Shown here: positions 22,085-32,204 of the stretch, one piece after another
Layout of the letters: each line of letters begins with the position of its first letter
Position numbering within the stretch: position 1 is the first letter of the stretch
Origin: Isochrysis galbana
Taxonomy: Eukaryota > Haptophyta > Isochrysidales > Isochrysidaceae
NCBI GenBank assembly: GCA_018136815.1
Contig: CM030938.1
Span: 4,045,448-4,109,447 of the forward strand
Direction: 5' to 3'
Length of the DNA: 64,000 nucleotides
Position numbers and translations under genes: made by a program
The notes under the pieces: generated by a model
Databases searched by the model: none
What the model was told of the DNA's origin: nothing
The model's input: the letters and a program-made list of their open reading frames with translations, nothing else

Positions 22085-22670
22085 CACGCGTGCTTGGAGA
22101 GAAAGAGAGGGGGGAGGGGAGAGAGGGCGGGGGGGCAGAGAGAGAAGGGTGGTGAAGGGGAGAGTGGAGAGTGAGAAGGAGGGAGGGAGGGAAGGGGAAA
22201 GGGGGGGGGGGGGCACAGAGCGAGAGGGAGAGAGAGGGAGGGAGAGGGAGAGAGAGAAGGGAGCAAGAGGGAGCAAGAGAGAGGGAGAGGGAGAGCGAGG
22301 GGGAGAGGGAGCAAGGGAGAGAGAGATAAATAAGGGAGCAAGAGGGAGCAAGAGCGAGGGAGAAGGAGAAGGAGAGCTAGGGGAGAGGGAGCGAGGGGGA
22401 GAGAGAGCAAGGGGGAGAGAGAGCACGGGGGAGGAGGGTGAAGGTGGAGAGAGCGCGAGAGAGCGCGCGCGAGGAAGAGACAAAGCGCGAGGAGAGACAG
22501 ACACAAAGGGGGGAGGGAGGGGGGGGGGGAGGGAGAGCGAGCGAAAGCGAGCGAGGGAGGGAGAGAAAGGAGAGCGAGCGAGCAAGAAAGAGTGAGGGGG
22601 GAGGGGGGGGGGAGAGAGAGAGAGAGAGGGAGAGCGAGCGAAAAAGGGAAGAGCGAGAGAGGGGAGAGCA
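22085..22670. repeat. Purine-rich (GGGAGA/GAGC) simple-sequence block
   Basis: Almost uninterrupted A/G on the plus strand. Frames are open in several registers through composition alone. Confidence 0.85.
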
Positions 22671-23215
22671 AGGCAACGAGAGCGAGGCAGCGAGAGCGAG
22701 GCAGCGAGAGCGAGGCAGCGAGAGCGAGGCAGCGAGAGCGAGGCAGCGAGAGCGAGGCAGCGAGAGCGAGGCAGCGAGAGCGAGGCAGCGAGAGCGAGGC
22801 AGCGAGAGCGAGGCAGCGAGAGCGAGGCAGCGAGAGCGAGGCAGCGAGAGCGAGGCAGCGAGAGCGAGGCCGCGAGCGAGAGCGAGGCAGCGAGAGCGAG
22901 GCCGCGAGCGAGAGCGAGGCAGCGAGAGCGAGGCCGCGAGCGAGAGCGAAGCAGCGAGAGCGAGGCCGCGAGCGAGAGCGAGGCAGCGAGAGCGAGGCCG
23001 CGAGCGAGAGCGAGGCAGCGAGAGCGAGGCCGCGAGCGAGAGCGAGGCAGCGAGAGCGAGGCCGCGAGCGAGAGCGAGGCAGCGAGAGCGAGGCCGCGAG
23101 CGAGAGCGAGGCAGCGAGAGCCAGGCAGCGAGAGAGAGGCAGCGAGAGCCAGACAGCGAGAGAGTGGCAGCGAGAGCCAGGCAGCGAGAGAGAGGCAGCG
23201 AGATAGAGGGAGGGG
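22671..23215. repeat. 14-nt minisatellite grading into a 32-nt higher-order repeat
   Basis: From about 22671 to 22868 a 14-nt unit (AGCGAGGCAGCGAG) is repeated with almost no variation. From 22869 the sequence GCCGCGAGCGAGAGCG recurs exactly every 32 nt (22869, 22901, 22933, 22965, 22997, 23029, 23061, 23093), giving eight higher-order units, each an 18-nt insert plus one 14-mer. 23110-23215 is a degenerate tail. Because 14 and 32 are not multiples of 3, long frames open on both strands; they encode only Arg/Ser/Glu/Ala or Leu/Ser/Arg/Ala repeats and are not taken as genes. Confidence 0.92.
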
Positions 23216-23357
23216 GAGGAGCGAGAGGGAGAGCGAGGGAGAACGTCCATCCGCTCTACACCACGGCGCCGGGCAGGACGATAGGACGATGGTCGACGAA
23301 TCCCCCCGGCCCCCGGACGCCATCACGCGGAAACGTCCTCCTGGGCCGGCATGGTTT

Positions 23358-23508
23358 AGAGTCTCGCAGAGCGACTGCAAAACGAGGTCGAAGTCATGCC
23401 GTTTTATTTCCTTAAACGAGCCAACAATTATTATAGTAACGGCAAAAACAAAATTCGAATCGCAAATTTCGAGACCAAAATCTGCAAACCTGGACTTGAG
23501 ACCATGCA
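23358..23508 (+). repeat. Dispersed repeat R3, copy 2
   Basis: GAGTCTCGCAGAGCGACTGC through ACCTGGACTTGAGACCATG. Nearly the same as 33510-33655, including the final ACCATG; also related to 2870-2995 (inverted). Confidence 0.75.
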
Positions 23509-23519
23509 TGTGCTCGTTT

Positions 23520-24591
23520 TGATATTGCTCCTCGTATGATGCTGCGTAAAGTGTGCAGGTTGGGGCTCAACGTCTCCCGGCTCTTCACCACGTTCCGAGT
23601 TCTCGTTCTAGGCCATGCATGGAAGTTGTATGGGTTTGGGCCCTTGCTTGTTTGCTTCTTTGGCTTCCTCGCTTCATTCGCTTCGTTCTTTTCGTTTCAA
23701 AAGTGAGTGTTTCTTCAAGTTCCTTCGTTTGTTCGAGTGTGAGTGATTGTGTATGCCCGCTTGGTGTGGACGTGCACCCCGATTGAGACTTGTCTTCAAA
23801 CCATCCGCGATTGCGTTTGGTTGAACCCACTGAGAGTGCACGCTCTTTGGGGGCTAAGACAAGGGGTCACACACACTCTCAACAGTGTTTGTTTCAATGT
23901 TTCGGCTTTTGTTCGTTCGTTCATGCTTGTTTTGGGCCTGATCACCCCATGACTCGCGTGGACGCTCGACTTAAGTCGGGGGGTGTCGCATCCAGAGTAT
24001 TTTATATACTCTAGGCGGATGCGGTGCTTCTATCAATGTGTAGTGTGTGAGGAAATTGAGTGAGTTTTGTTTTTGCCAATGAGTTGCCTCGAAGCTCCGC
24101 CGCATTGCACGCCGCATTTGTTCGTTTGTCCTTACTTGTTTCATTGATTTGTTTGTGGGATGTTGCATGTTGCGTTAGTTTTCGGAGTTTTCTTGTTGGT
24201 GAGTGAGTGATGTGGGGTGGTGTCTCGTGGGCCCTCGTCGCGATGTAGCGCGCTCCCTCCCCCTCTCTCAAGACTTCTCTTCACTCTGTGCCCCTAGCTT
24301 GCCCCATTGAGACTTGCCACGATCAAGCACCCGCTTGATTCGACACCGTCACGCAACGGCAACGGCCATCTCGTAAACCACCTTGCGGAGTTTCTATCAC
24401 TGCAGGGGAGTCGAACCAAACCAACGGGTATTTCTCGCGTTGGCGCCATTGTTGAAACTCCGTTGGCTCTTCCAACGACCTTTCATTCAAGCCAGAGTTT
24501 CAGCTCTGCAAAATCCCTTGATTATTAATTAATGGCCTATTAATAGCAATAGCTGTTGGTCTTCTCGGGAAACTGCTCCTGTCGGTGCGCG
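23520..24591 (+). other. Possible LTR remnant upstream of ITPA
   Basis: A purine tract, TTAAGTCGGGGGG, is followed at 23984 by TGTCGCATCC, resembling a polypurine tract plus LTR start. TGGCGCCATTGTTGAA at 24441 resembles a primer-binding site. No coding sequence and no second LTR are visible, so this is only a suggestion. The rest is AT/T-rich and unrecognised. Confidence 0.3.
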
Positions 24592-25490
24592 ATGGTTGCG
24601 GCACTGTGCTCCACGCTGCGGCTGGCGCTCCTCACGCTCCTCGGCTCGTGCGGCGCGGCAGTAGTGTGGCCGGGGCAAGTGGGAGGCGATGCGGTACCAC
24701 GAAGGGTATCACTACGTTGCGCCACCGCGGACGACGGCGGCCTCTGTGCCCTAGACCGCCGCTGCATCTACTTTGTGACCGGCAACGCAAACAAGGAAAG
24801 GGAAGTCAATGCACTCGTTGCGCGGCTCCAGCTGCCTTTCCGTGTAGAGCATGTAGACCTAGATCTGCCGGAGCTTCAGGGAGATCCCGACGAAATCTGC
24901 AAGGCCAAGGTCGCCGCTGCTGCTGAACATGTTGGCGGCTCAGTGCTCGTTGAGGACACCAGCCTGTGCTTCAACGCGCTGAACGGCTTACCCGGGCCAT
25001 ACATCAAGTGGTTTGTGGACGCGATTGGCAACCATGGTCTTCATCGGCTGCTGGAGGGCCACCATGATAAGACGGCGTATGCGCGTTGCATCCTTGGGTT
25101 TGTGGAGGCTCCTGGCAAGACGCCTGTACTCTTCACTGGCCGGGCGGATGGCATCATTGTGGAGCCCTCTGGGGAGGGCGGCTTCGGGTGGGATACATGC
25201 TTTCTTCCAGAGGGGCACAACGTGCCATTTTCGGCCATGACTATGGACGAAAAAAATCAGATCAGCCACAGAGCTCGGGTAGGCCCTCTAGAGATTATTA
25301 CCCGCGAGGGCAGTGTAGCAGCCATGCAACTAACCGCCATTGTTAGGATGTCTCAAGTAATGGCCGAGCCACTTACCTTGGCGATGGATCAATGTAACAC
25401 CCACCAACCTTTTCGATGTAGGCGCTCACGCAGTTCGCTGAGTACTGCCAGGCAAACGTCGAAGACATCTATTTAAGGATGGAAGGGTGA
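24592..25490 (+). CDS. ITPA: Inosine triphosphate pyrophosphatase (ITPA/HAM1 family)
   Basis: Exons 24592-25278 and 25422-25490, with a 143-nt GT-AG intron; the splice joins HRAR to ALTQFAEYCQANVEDIY, the expected end of the family. The enzyme hydrolyses ITP, dITP and XTP to monophosphates, clearing deaminated purine nucleotides. Signatures: YFVTGNANKEREV (substrate loop), ELQGDPDEI, VLVEDTSLCFNALNGLPGPY, and GGFGWDTCFLPEG near the end. The first 70 or so residues are an extension beginning MVAALCSTLRLALLTLLG, hydrophobic and signal- or transit-peptide-like, so the protein may enter an organelle or the secretory pathway. ATG 24592 is the first ATG of the frame. It appears intact. Confidence 0.95.
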
Positions 25491-25879
25491 TGCTGACTCG
25501 TCAAGGCATCAAGGTAAACCCAAGTGCTAAGCGCTGGCCGGAAGCGCTGGACACAGCACGTTTTCCGGGATCAAAGTGTGAGCACCACCAATACATCTGT
25601 TGTGTGCACCGCGTAGACATCGCTATGACGTGAATGCAGCCAGAGAGGTCGAGACGCAAGCGTGCTAGATAGGCAGCTCATGTGTATGTCTTGGTGTGAG
25701 CCACCGGCAAAGCCCAAAAAGGCAAAAATGCTGTTCATTCGCCACCTCTCCAAGACGAAAAGTGTTCATTCAACCCCCCACCCCCCCACCCCCCCATGAC
25801 GAAAAGCGTTCTTCGGGGAAAACCAGCTGTCCCTCTTTTTAAATTTTATAATTGTCACCCTGCTCTAGCCTCTACTTCT
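25491..25879. other. Intergenic, nothing recognised
   Basis: ITPA 3' flank. Contains a C-rich stretch at about 25770-25796 next to two AAAGTGTTCATTC / AAAGCGTTCTTCG phrases. Confidence 0.5.
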
Positions 25880-26232
25880 ACAAAAGGGACCGCCCCGCCG
25901 GAAATCTGGGTGTCCGACAACGAAACATACATCACTAAGATGAACAACATATGGATCCACACCAACACAAACTACCTGGGAGAACCAGCCGACCTTGCGG
26001 GAGTCGAGACCCCGGAGGAAACCCGACAATACCATCCTCCTGCTAGATGGGAAAATGGGCTAAAAGGCCCAAAATACTTACATGGAATACCCGCTAGCGG
26101 ACGAATACACAATCGGCGACAAAACACAACTCGACCGCATCACAGTCTCAGACATAACGCGCGAGCTGGAGAAAAACGCACTTGGTAACACGCCCCAACC
26201 GGCACGTGAGACATGGGCCCGGAAAATTAACC
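25880..26232 (+). mobile_element. LINE ORF2 C-terminal fragment, frameshifted
   Basis: SDNETYITKMNNIWIHTNTN and, after a frame change near 26080, EYPLADEYTIGDKTQLD, parallel to the fragment at 18428-19432 (EYPLADEYTIDGETPLD). The zinc knuckle is not reached. Confidence 0.65.
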
Positions 26233-26480
26233 TAACCCATGAAATAAAAACATCTGAAGAGCTCTGGGCTACACACCTACCTAGTAGTCTAGGGTACTTC
26301 CCCATCTCCACTGACATCGCCCTTCTCTTCCCTTCCCTCCACCTCCTACCCCTTCCCCCCGTCATTCCTTTGTCTTTCTTTGGTGTCCGGGGTTCGGCCC
26401 AGGTGCGCTACCATGGGCCTGGTTCAGAATGCGGGTTCCGGGCAGGCCTGTTGTTGGTATGGTGTGATCGCTCGGCTGAC
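26233..26480 (-). repeat. LINE 3' flank sequence in opposite orientation to the adjacent LINE fragment
   Basis: AAAAACATCTGAAGAG, then CTGGGCTACACACCTAC and CCGGGGTTCGG; the reverse complement matches 19530-19755. It begins where the LINE coding fragment stops, so the coding part and the 3' flank are inverted relative to each other. Confidence 0.55.
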
Positions 26481-26596
26481 GGAGCCCGGTCTGTTGCGTC
26501 TCTTTCGCACGTGTCGGCTGCCGGTGTGTCTCCGTGTGTGATTGCCTAGCCACGGTGAGGCCCGTCTCAGGTATGTTTTACCCCGGAAAGGAGGTC

Positions 26597-26812
26597 AACT
26601 AAGTTTATACTTAGTTCAGCATGGGGGGGCGCCTCGCGTCCCCCCTCTCAGGCACCAATTCCCCTCCGGGGGGCCTGTCGGTCAACCCCAAGCTCTGCCT
26701 TCTGGCATGAGCAGGGCATTCATCACAACAACCCAGACCCCCAGTGGGCGCGGGTCGCGAGCCGCACTCCCAGGCCCGCATGGGCCTGCTCTCGTACTGA
26801 CTCCCCCCCCCC
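26597..26812 (+). repeat. R2 hairpin repeat family copy inside a coding sequence
   Basis: Begins with the perfect hairpin AACTAAGTTTATACTTAGTT (26597-26616), then CATGGGGGGGCGCC, GGGGGGCCTGTCGGTCA and CCCCAGTGGGCGCGGGTCG. 41268-41640 has the same order of motifs. It ends at a C-run abutting a YLDKHNVDCG coding segment, which it interrupts. Confidence 0.7.
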
Positions 26813-27210
26813 CGTGTACCGCAATCAACGTTGTGCTTGTCCAAGTATATCACGCTAGTATCACCTAGAATGGTGTCCGTTGGTGTCAAAGTTAATGAAC
26901 TTGGTGGGCTATCAATACCTTCAAGGCATTTGTATCTATACGAAAGCTTGTCGTCAGATGGTCTTGTGAGCTGGAATTGATTCAGACCGTTCGAGCCGCA
27001 ATCCACAGCGTGTTTGTCCAAGTAGTGTACGTTTCCTCCTCCTGAATCACCTGCCGGCGTTTTCCGAACAGAACCTAACGTATACTTTAGCTTGCACACA
27101 CCGTCATCAATCTTGAAGTTGCCCTCACACTTACCGACGTTGGTTGCCTCCTTTTCGCCCACGCGAAGGGGACCCAGGGAGAACCATGGGAGTGTCGAAT
27201 AATATTTCAT
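26813..27210 (-). pseudogene. Broken gene with repeated YLDKHxVDCG modules
   Basis: Minus-strand frame from ATG 27210. Two modules share the pattern V-x-YLDKH-x-VDCG: NVHYLDKHAVDCGSNGLNQF and SVIYLDKHNVDCG; between them is FQLTRPSDDKLSYRYKCL. Paired cysteines suggest disulphide-bonded extracellular domains, and similar modules exist, from memory, in algal and large algal-virus proteins, but I cannot assign a function. The second module is cut after VDCG by the R2 repeat, and the upstream end may be an exon boundary. Status as a truncated gene is inferred. Confidence 0.5.
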
Positions 27211-27280
27211 GTTTGTTGTTTCTGAAAATAGATAAAAATCCCTTCAAGTTCAAGAGTTTGCAGGCACGCACATCTTACGT

Positions 27281-27445
27281 GATGGCGATTGAACACTTTT
27301 CCATGTGTAGGCTGATGGTGATTGAAGGCTTTCCCATGCGGTGCGGGTGATGGCGATTGAACGGGTTTCACGTGTAGGCTGATGGTGATTGAACGCTTTT
27401 CCACATGCTGTGGGTGATGGTGATTGAGCGCTTCTCGCCTCTCGA
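27281..27445. repeat. Tandem repeat of about 32-35 nt, five degenerate units
   Basis: Each unit begins GTGATGGYGATTGAACG and continues with TTTTCCAYGTG-like sequence; starts are near 27280, 27313, 27347, 27379 and 27414. Confidence 0.7.
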
Positions 27446-28420
27446 GCTAAAAAAAACTCCTAGCTAGGCGCCTGGCCGACACTTGCATTTTTTTCAAATC
27501 ATTTTGCGGCCAACGACTCTATTGCATCTACTGCCTACTAGTAGTAGCACGCTGCACGCCATACACACTTGACACGGCAATCACTCACGACTCACGCGCT
27601 ACGCACTCGGCGCCATCCAAATGCTCTTTCATTTTGAGCTCAGTCGACAAACACATCCTTCCAACCAACAAGGACGGTGGACGAGCACACGACAGGGAAT
27701 TAAGGCACGCGCATGCTGCTCGTCAGCACTCATCACATGTTCCACGAGCACATGCTCATGGACTGACGAGTGAGGTGAAGGCCTCTGGTTCCACGTCCAT
27801 TCCGATTGGCAATGCGTAGATCCCCCACTTTGTGGGTATTTAGATGCGCACATTGAGTTTACAATGGCGGGCATTGCATGCTGGTATCGTACAGCTTGAT
27901 TTTCCATCGCTCCCCTGTTGCCGCGATGCAAGGTGCCCGGGTTGCCAGGGCCACTAGACGACAACTACTGGCCATTGGCAGCTACACAAAATATGGTCGG
28001 TCCTTGCCTCAAAACAAGTTAATATGTCTAGCATATTAGGTATCGCCGGCTGCAATTCATTGCGTGTTGGCTGCAGCCCGTGAGGGCCGCCATAGCCACA
28101 GTCAGGTCACGAGAACAGTGCGACTACAATTGGGATCTCCTCCCTTTCCGATGTAAGTGGGCCAAAGCACTGAGGCACCCTTGGCCGGATCACAGCGAGG
28201 CGGCAAGCTTCGATGCCTTTGGTTCGGCACGAGAGCTACCGGCGCGCCGCGTTTACAAATGGCGATCATACGACGAGGGGCGAGCGCACAATGCGATGCG
28301 CACCTGAAAACCCGATAGGGCCTAACCCAATTGGGAATGGGAGCTTAAGCATCCAGCACCTTCGTCCCGTGGAAGCACCAACTTGGAAAGTCGCGCATGC
28401 GTTTTCAATGGCCAACGAAT
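27446..28420. other. Intergenic, nothing recognised
   Basis: Mixed composition. No frame shows a recognisable domain. Confidence 0.5.
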
Positions 28421-30429
28421 CTATAGGCGGCCGACGTTGCCCACATGTGATAGATCTTCTGGGTCAGCCACCTTTGTCATGTCCTCAACCTTCGGCTCAT
28501 GACCCTCCACTGGAAGCCGTTCGCCGGTGTTGGTGTGTTCGGTTGTTGACTCGCCAATGGGCGCGGGAAGCCGCCAAAAGGCGAAGTGGATGGCTAAACC
28601 CAGGGCACAACCGGCGATGCAGACGGCGTGTCCGATGACGTTCAGGCCGAGGAGCAGGTCATACGGCCCCTTACCCATGTGGAGCGGCTTGAGCTGCTCA
28701 GCGAAGTCAGCGTAGCGGAGTGTGCCAGACGGGTAGATCTTGGTGGTGGCGACGGAGTAGAGCGCGCCAAATACAAGGCCCGGGAGGAACGAGAGAAGGA
28801 AGGCGAGGGGGGCCTGAGGCCAACCCTTCTTGCTCCCGTCCGGCGTCGCAAAACGCCAGAAGAGGAGAAGGTACACGGGCGGGCCGAGGCCCATGACCAT
28901 AGTGCCCGAGACGGTGGTCGCGGAGAGAGCCTCCGTATTAGCGAGCAGGTTGAGTGTCCCCACGATGCCAAGGAGCACAATAGAGATACGGCCGATGGTC
29001 ACGTGTGTTAGTGTGACGCTGGGATCGGTCGGTGACATGACGCCGCGCTTACCGTTGGGCCGCACGTCGCCCGGCAATTTGAACCAGCCCACAAACTCGA
29101 GGGCAACGAGCTTGGCAGCGGATGTGAAGGTGGAGTCGAGCGTGGACATGGAGGAGGTCATCATTACCTGCAGCGCGGAACGGCGCGGGGATAGAGAATG
29201 AGTCTGGGGTGCAGGAAGTGGGAGCGCGCGGGAACGGATTGCAAAATGGTGGGTGGGCAGGTGCGTTGACGAGGTGCGGTGGCAGTGGCGCAGGCGCGAT
29301 GGCAGCGGCGCACCAAGTTTGTGAAGGCAAAGGCGGACGAGGAGAGCGCCCTGGACATGACGGCCGGCGAGCCATTCTTGACAGCGCCCTGCAAGTAGCA
29401 GCCAAAGATGCCAACGGCCGAGAAGAGGATGATGAAGGTGCCGGCGATGGCGCCGCCCACGGTGAAGGCTGCGACCATGGTGCGCGGGCGCGAAAGGAAG
29501 GCCCGATCAGTGAGGACCGGGTCGTGAAAGGGGTATGAGACGATGCCCTGAAGCAGCGCGCAACCTAAGAGCGTAGAGCCACCATCGAGCCAGCCGCCTG
29601 GTGGCTCGTACGTCCACACGGCGTTGATTCCGCCGGGCATCTCGTTGCCGATGAGCCCGAGAATGACAAAGAGAAAGATGATGCCAAGGAGAGCTTGCAG
29701 CTGGTCGGAGAATAGAGAGGCGCGCATGCCGCCCATCATGACGTAGACAGCGGGGATGGCCGTGGAGAGGATGACGGCGGTCCACCATGGCCCTGAGTGG
29801 ACGTCACCATAGAAGGAGGCCACGACAACTGAGTTGGACCAGACCTCGTTCCACAGTCGGAAGAGCACGGCGAGAGAGAAGCAGATTGTGGCGCCTGGCC
29901 CGTAGCAGCGCTCGACGGCCTGTGGGAGCGACGTGAAGCCGTACTTGGTGCGTAGGACATAGCCGACGAGCGCGGCGGAGAAAAATGAGGTGTACCAGCC
30001 GGCGTAGCCGACGCCCCCGAGCACACCGAAGTACCCCCCGAGCACCGCCGCGTTCTGAATCGACTTTGCGAAGATCCACGAGATGAAGGCGGAAGGCATG
30101 AGCGTCCAGAAGCCCACCTGCGCCCTCTTCTCATGCGCGGGTGTGCTGTGGAGCGGCGCGTGGCTGCCTCGTGTGTAGTACATGACGTAGTCCCAGAAGG
30201 ATTCCCCCCGACCGGTAAAAAAGGATGGTACCGAGTCGGAGAACTGAGCGGTGAGTATGAGCAGAGCGCCGTAGATGAAAAGGAGGTACCAGTTGGTGCG
30301 GGAGAGGGGGTCTGTGTTGGTCCCGATCATCATCACACCAAAGGTGAGGGAGGCAGTGAGGAGAAGGCGCCAGCGCAGCTCGGTTGATTCGGAGAGGCGA
30401 GTGCAGAAGGGGGAGAGGAGGGAGAGCAT
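28421..30429 (-). CDS. Sodium:solute symporter family transporter, two exons
   Basis: Exon 1 30429-29314 (372 codons) and exon 2 29167-28421, with a 146-nt GT-AG intron joining TNL to VMMTSSMSTLD. About 620 residues with some 13 hydrophobic segments, the usual size for the SSS (SLC5-like) family. Signatures: the MMTSSMSTLDSTFTSAAKL segment typical of the family, YVMMGGMRASLFSDQLQALL and GGYFGVLGGVGYAGW. It should couple solute uptake to a sodium gradient across the plasma membrane or an organelle membrane. The substrate is unclear. The C-terminus is a hydrophilic acidic tail (VEDMTKVADPEDL). The start codon abuts a purine tract on the plus strand. Confidence 0.9.
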
Positions 30430-30532
30430 CGTGGGGAGGAGAAGGGAGGAAAGGGGGGAGGAGGGGAAGAGGGGGGAGAGGGGAAGGGGGAGGGGGGGGG
30501 AGGGAGGCGGCTCCCGTCGGCGACGAGGGAGG

Positions 30533-30599
<67 letters not shown>

Positions 30600-31560
30600 G
30601 AGAGGGAAGGGACCCGTGCGGAGGAAGGGGGGAGAGAAGAGAGAGGACCCCCGATTAGTGAAGAAAGCTTCCTATGCGGATGCGGGTAAGTGTGTCCCGG
30701 GACAGAAGGAGAGGGTAGGGAGGGGAATCAATACGTGCAAATTGGGGAGGAGGGAACAGAAGGGATTTGGGGAGGCTCGCAAGTGAAGAGAGAGAAAGAG
30801 AAGAGAGGAGCAGAAGAGAGGAGTAGAGGAGAGGGGGGGAGAGCGCTGGCAGTGGACGGAATGTTCGGTACAATCTCCAGATGAGAGAAGAGGGGGGGGG
30901 GGGAAGAGAGAAGAAGGGAGAGAGAGGGAAGGCAGGTGAGAGGAAGGTACGAAGTAGGAAGTTATGGGAGGTGAAGGGATGAGAAAGAGAGGAGAGGAGA
31001 GAAGAGGGCGGGGGGAGCGTGGGTCTCTCTCTTCTCTCTCTCAAATCTCGGAACTGGAGAGAGGAGCAGGAGATTGCTCTTGTTCGAGTAGAGCGCGTGC
31101 TACTACAAAACTCCCCAGACAGTTCTCTCCTCTCTCCGCGGGTGTGGATTCCTCTCTCCGCGGGTGTGGATACGTAAGTACTGCGCCGAGAGTCTGTGAG
31201 AGAGAGAGACTTTGGATCGTCTTGTTATCTGTGTGTGTGTGGGGGGGGGGTTGGCGCTGGTTTTGGTCGAGGAAAAGAGAAGAGAAAGGGAAGACCGCAG
31301 GGGAGGAGAAGGAGGGAGAGGGGAAGGGAAAGGGGAGCGGGGCAAAAAGAAAACGATCTGGAGGGAGAGATTGAGAGAGAAGGGCGAGGCGAGAGCTGGG
31401 GTAAAAGGGGGGGGGGGGGGGGGGGGAGCGGGCGGCGGGGGGGAGGGAAGAAGGGGGGGAAAGAGAGGGAGGGAGGGGGAGAGAGGGAGAGAGAGAGGGA
31501 GAGGGAGAGGGAGGGAGGGAGGGAGGGAGCGAGAGAGAGAGGGAGGGAGGGAGGGAAGGG

Positions 31561-31591
<31 letters not shown>

Positions 31592-31599
31592 GGGGGGGG

Positions 31600-31690
<91 letters not shown>

Positions 31691-31710
31691 GAGAGCTTGC
31701 ACGTGCCGAG
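30430..31710. repeat. Purine-rich and (GA)n microsatellite block upstream of the symporter
   Basis: (GA)n at about 30536-30598, mixed GGGAGA to 31050, an 18-nt direct repeat CTCTCTCCGCGGGTGTGGAT near 31130-31170, and G-runs plus (GA)n at 31400-31690. All long frames here are compositional. Confidence 0.85.
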
Positions 31711-31844
31711 ATGGACCGCGAGAGAAGTGGCGGTGGAGAGGGTTTTATTTGTAATTTCTACTTCTTGGAAATATCGAAAATTTTCTTTTGGGATGTCTGA
31801 AGAACTACATAGACATTTCCAATAAGTAAGAAATAGAGGGGGGC

Positions 31845-32200
31845 GTACAAAAAACTTCATATTATTCTTACCGCACTCGCGTCTCGCGGCGCATGGAACC
31901 ACTACATAGGCATAGGTAGCAGACTTTCTACACCCCCACTCCCCCGGCCCTTCCCCCCCCGCCCCCGCCATCTGGCGGCTCCCCCCGTGCACTACTAGGG
32001 AGATCGGGGTGAAGGGCTTAGATATTAGAATTAGCAATTAGATATTGATATTGATATTGTCCGGTGGCTCGCGCCCATCTATTCCCCGTTCCCCCCTTCC
32101 TCCTATGCCTACCGGGCTGGCGGCGGCCTCGGTCCCGACTCATCCTGTAAACAGGTGCGGGACTTACTTACACCTATCACAAAACTATTGTTATAGTTTT
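31845..32200 (+). repeat. LINE 5' untranslated region
   Basis: 31845-32160 is homologous to the reverse complement of 60735-61035 (TAAGAATATTAGAAG / TTCATATTATTCTTACC; CCCCGTGCACTACTAGGG; CCTGTAAACAGG). It leads into the hairpin AACTATTGTTATAGTT at 32183-32198, 6 nt before the ORF1 ATG. Confidence 0.6.
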
Positions 32201-32204
32201 AGCG

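Noticed and set aside
22671-23215. CRISPR-like regular spacing
   Set aside because: Units are contiguous with no variable spacers, and the DNA is eukaryotic; it is a minisatellite.
21959-23509. Very long open frames on both strands through the minisatellite (up to 516 codons)
   Set aside because: They arise because the 14-nt and 32-nt units lack stops in any frame; the products are pure Leu/Ser/Arg/Ala or Glu/Arg/Ser/Ala repeats.
24556-24591. ITPA start at 24556
   Set aside because: That codon is TTG; ATG 24592 begins a hydrophobic leader.
25279-25476. ITPA reading straight on after HRAR to a stop at 25476
   Set aside because: The tail does not resemble the family, whereas a GT-AG intron (25279-25421) restores the expected ALTQF...ANVEDIYL ending.
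30655-31710. Possible genes in the GA-rich region upstream of the symporter
   Set aside because: All frames are low-complexity Glu/Arg/Gly or Ser/Leu/Pro repeats on both strands.
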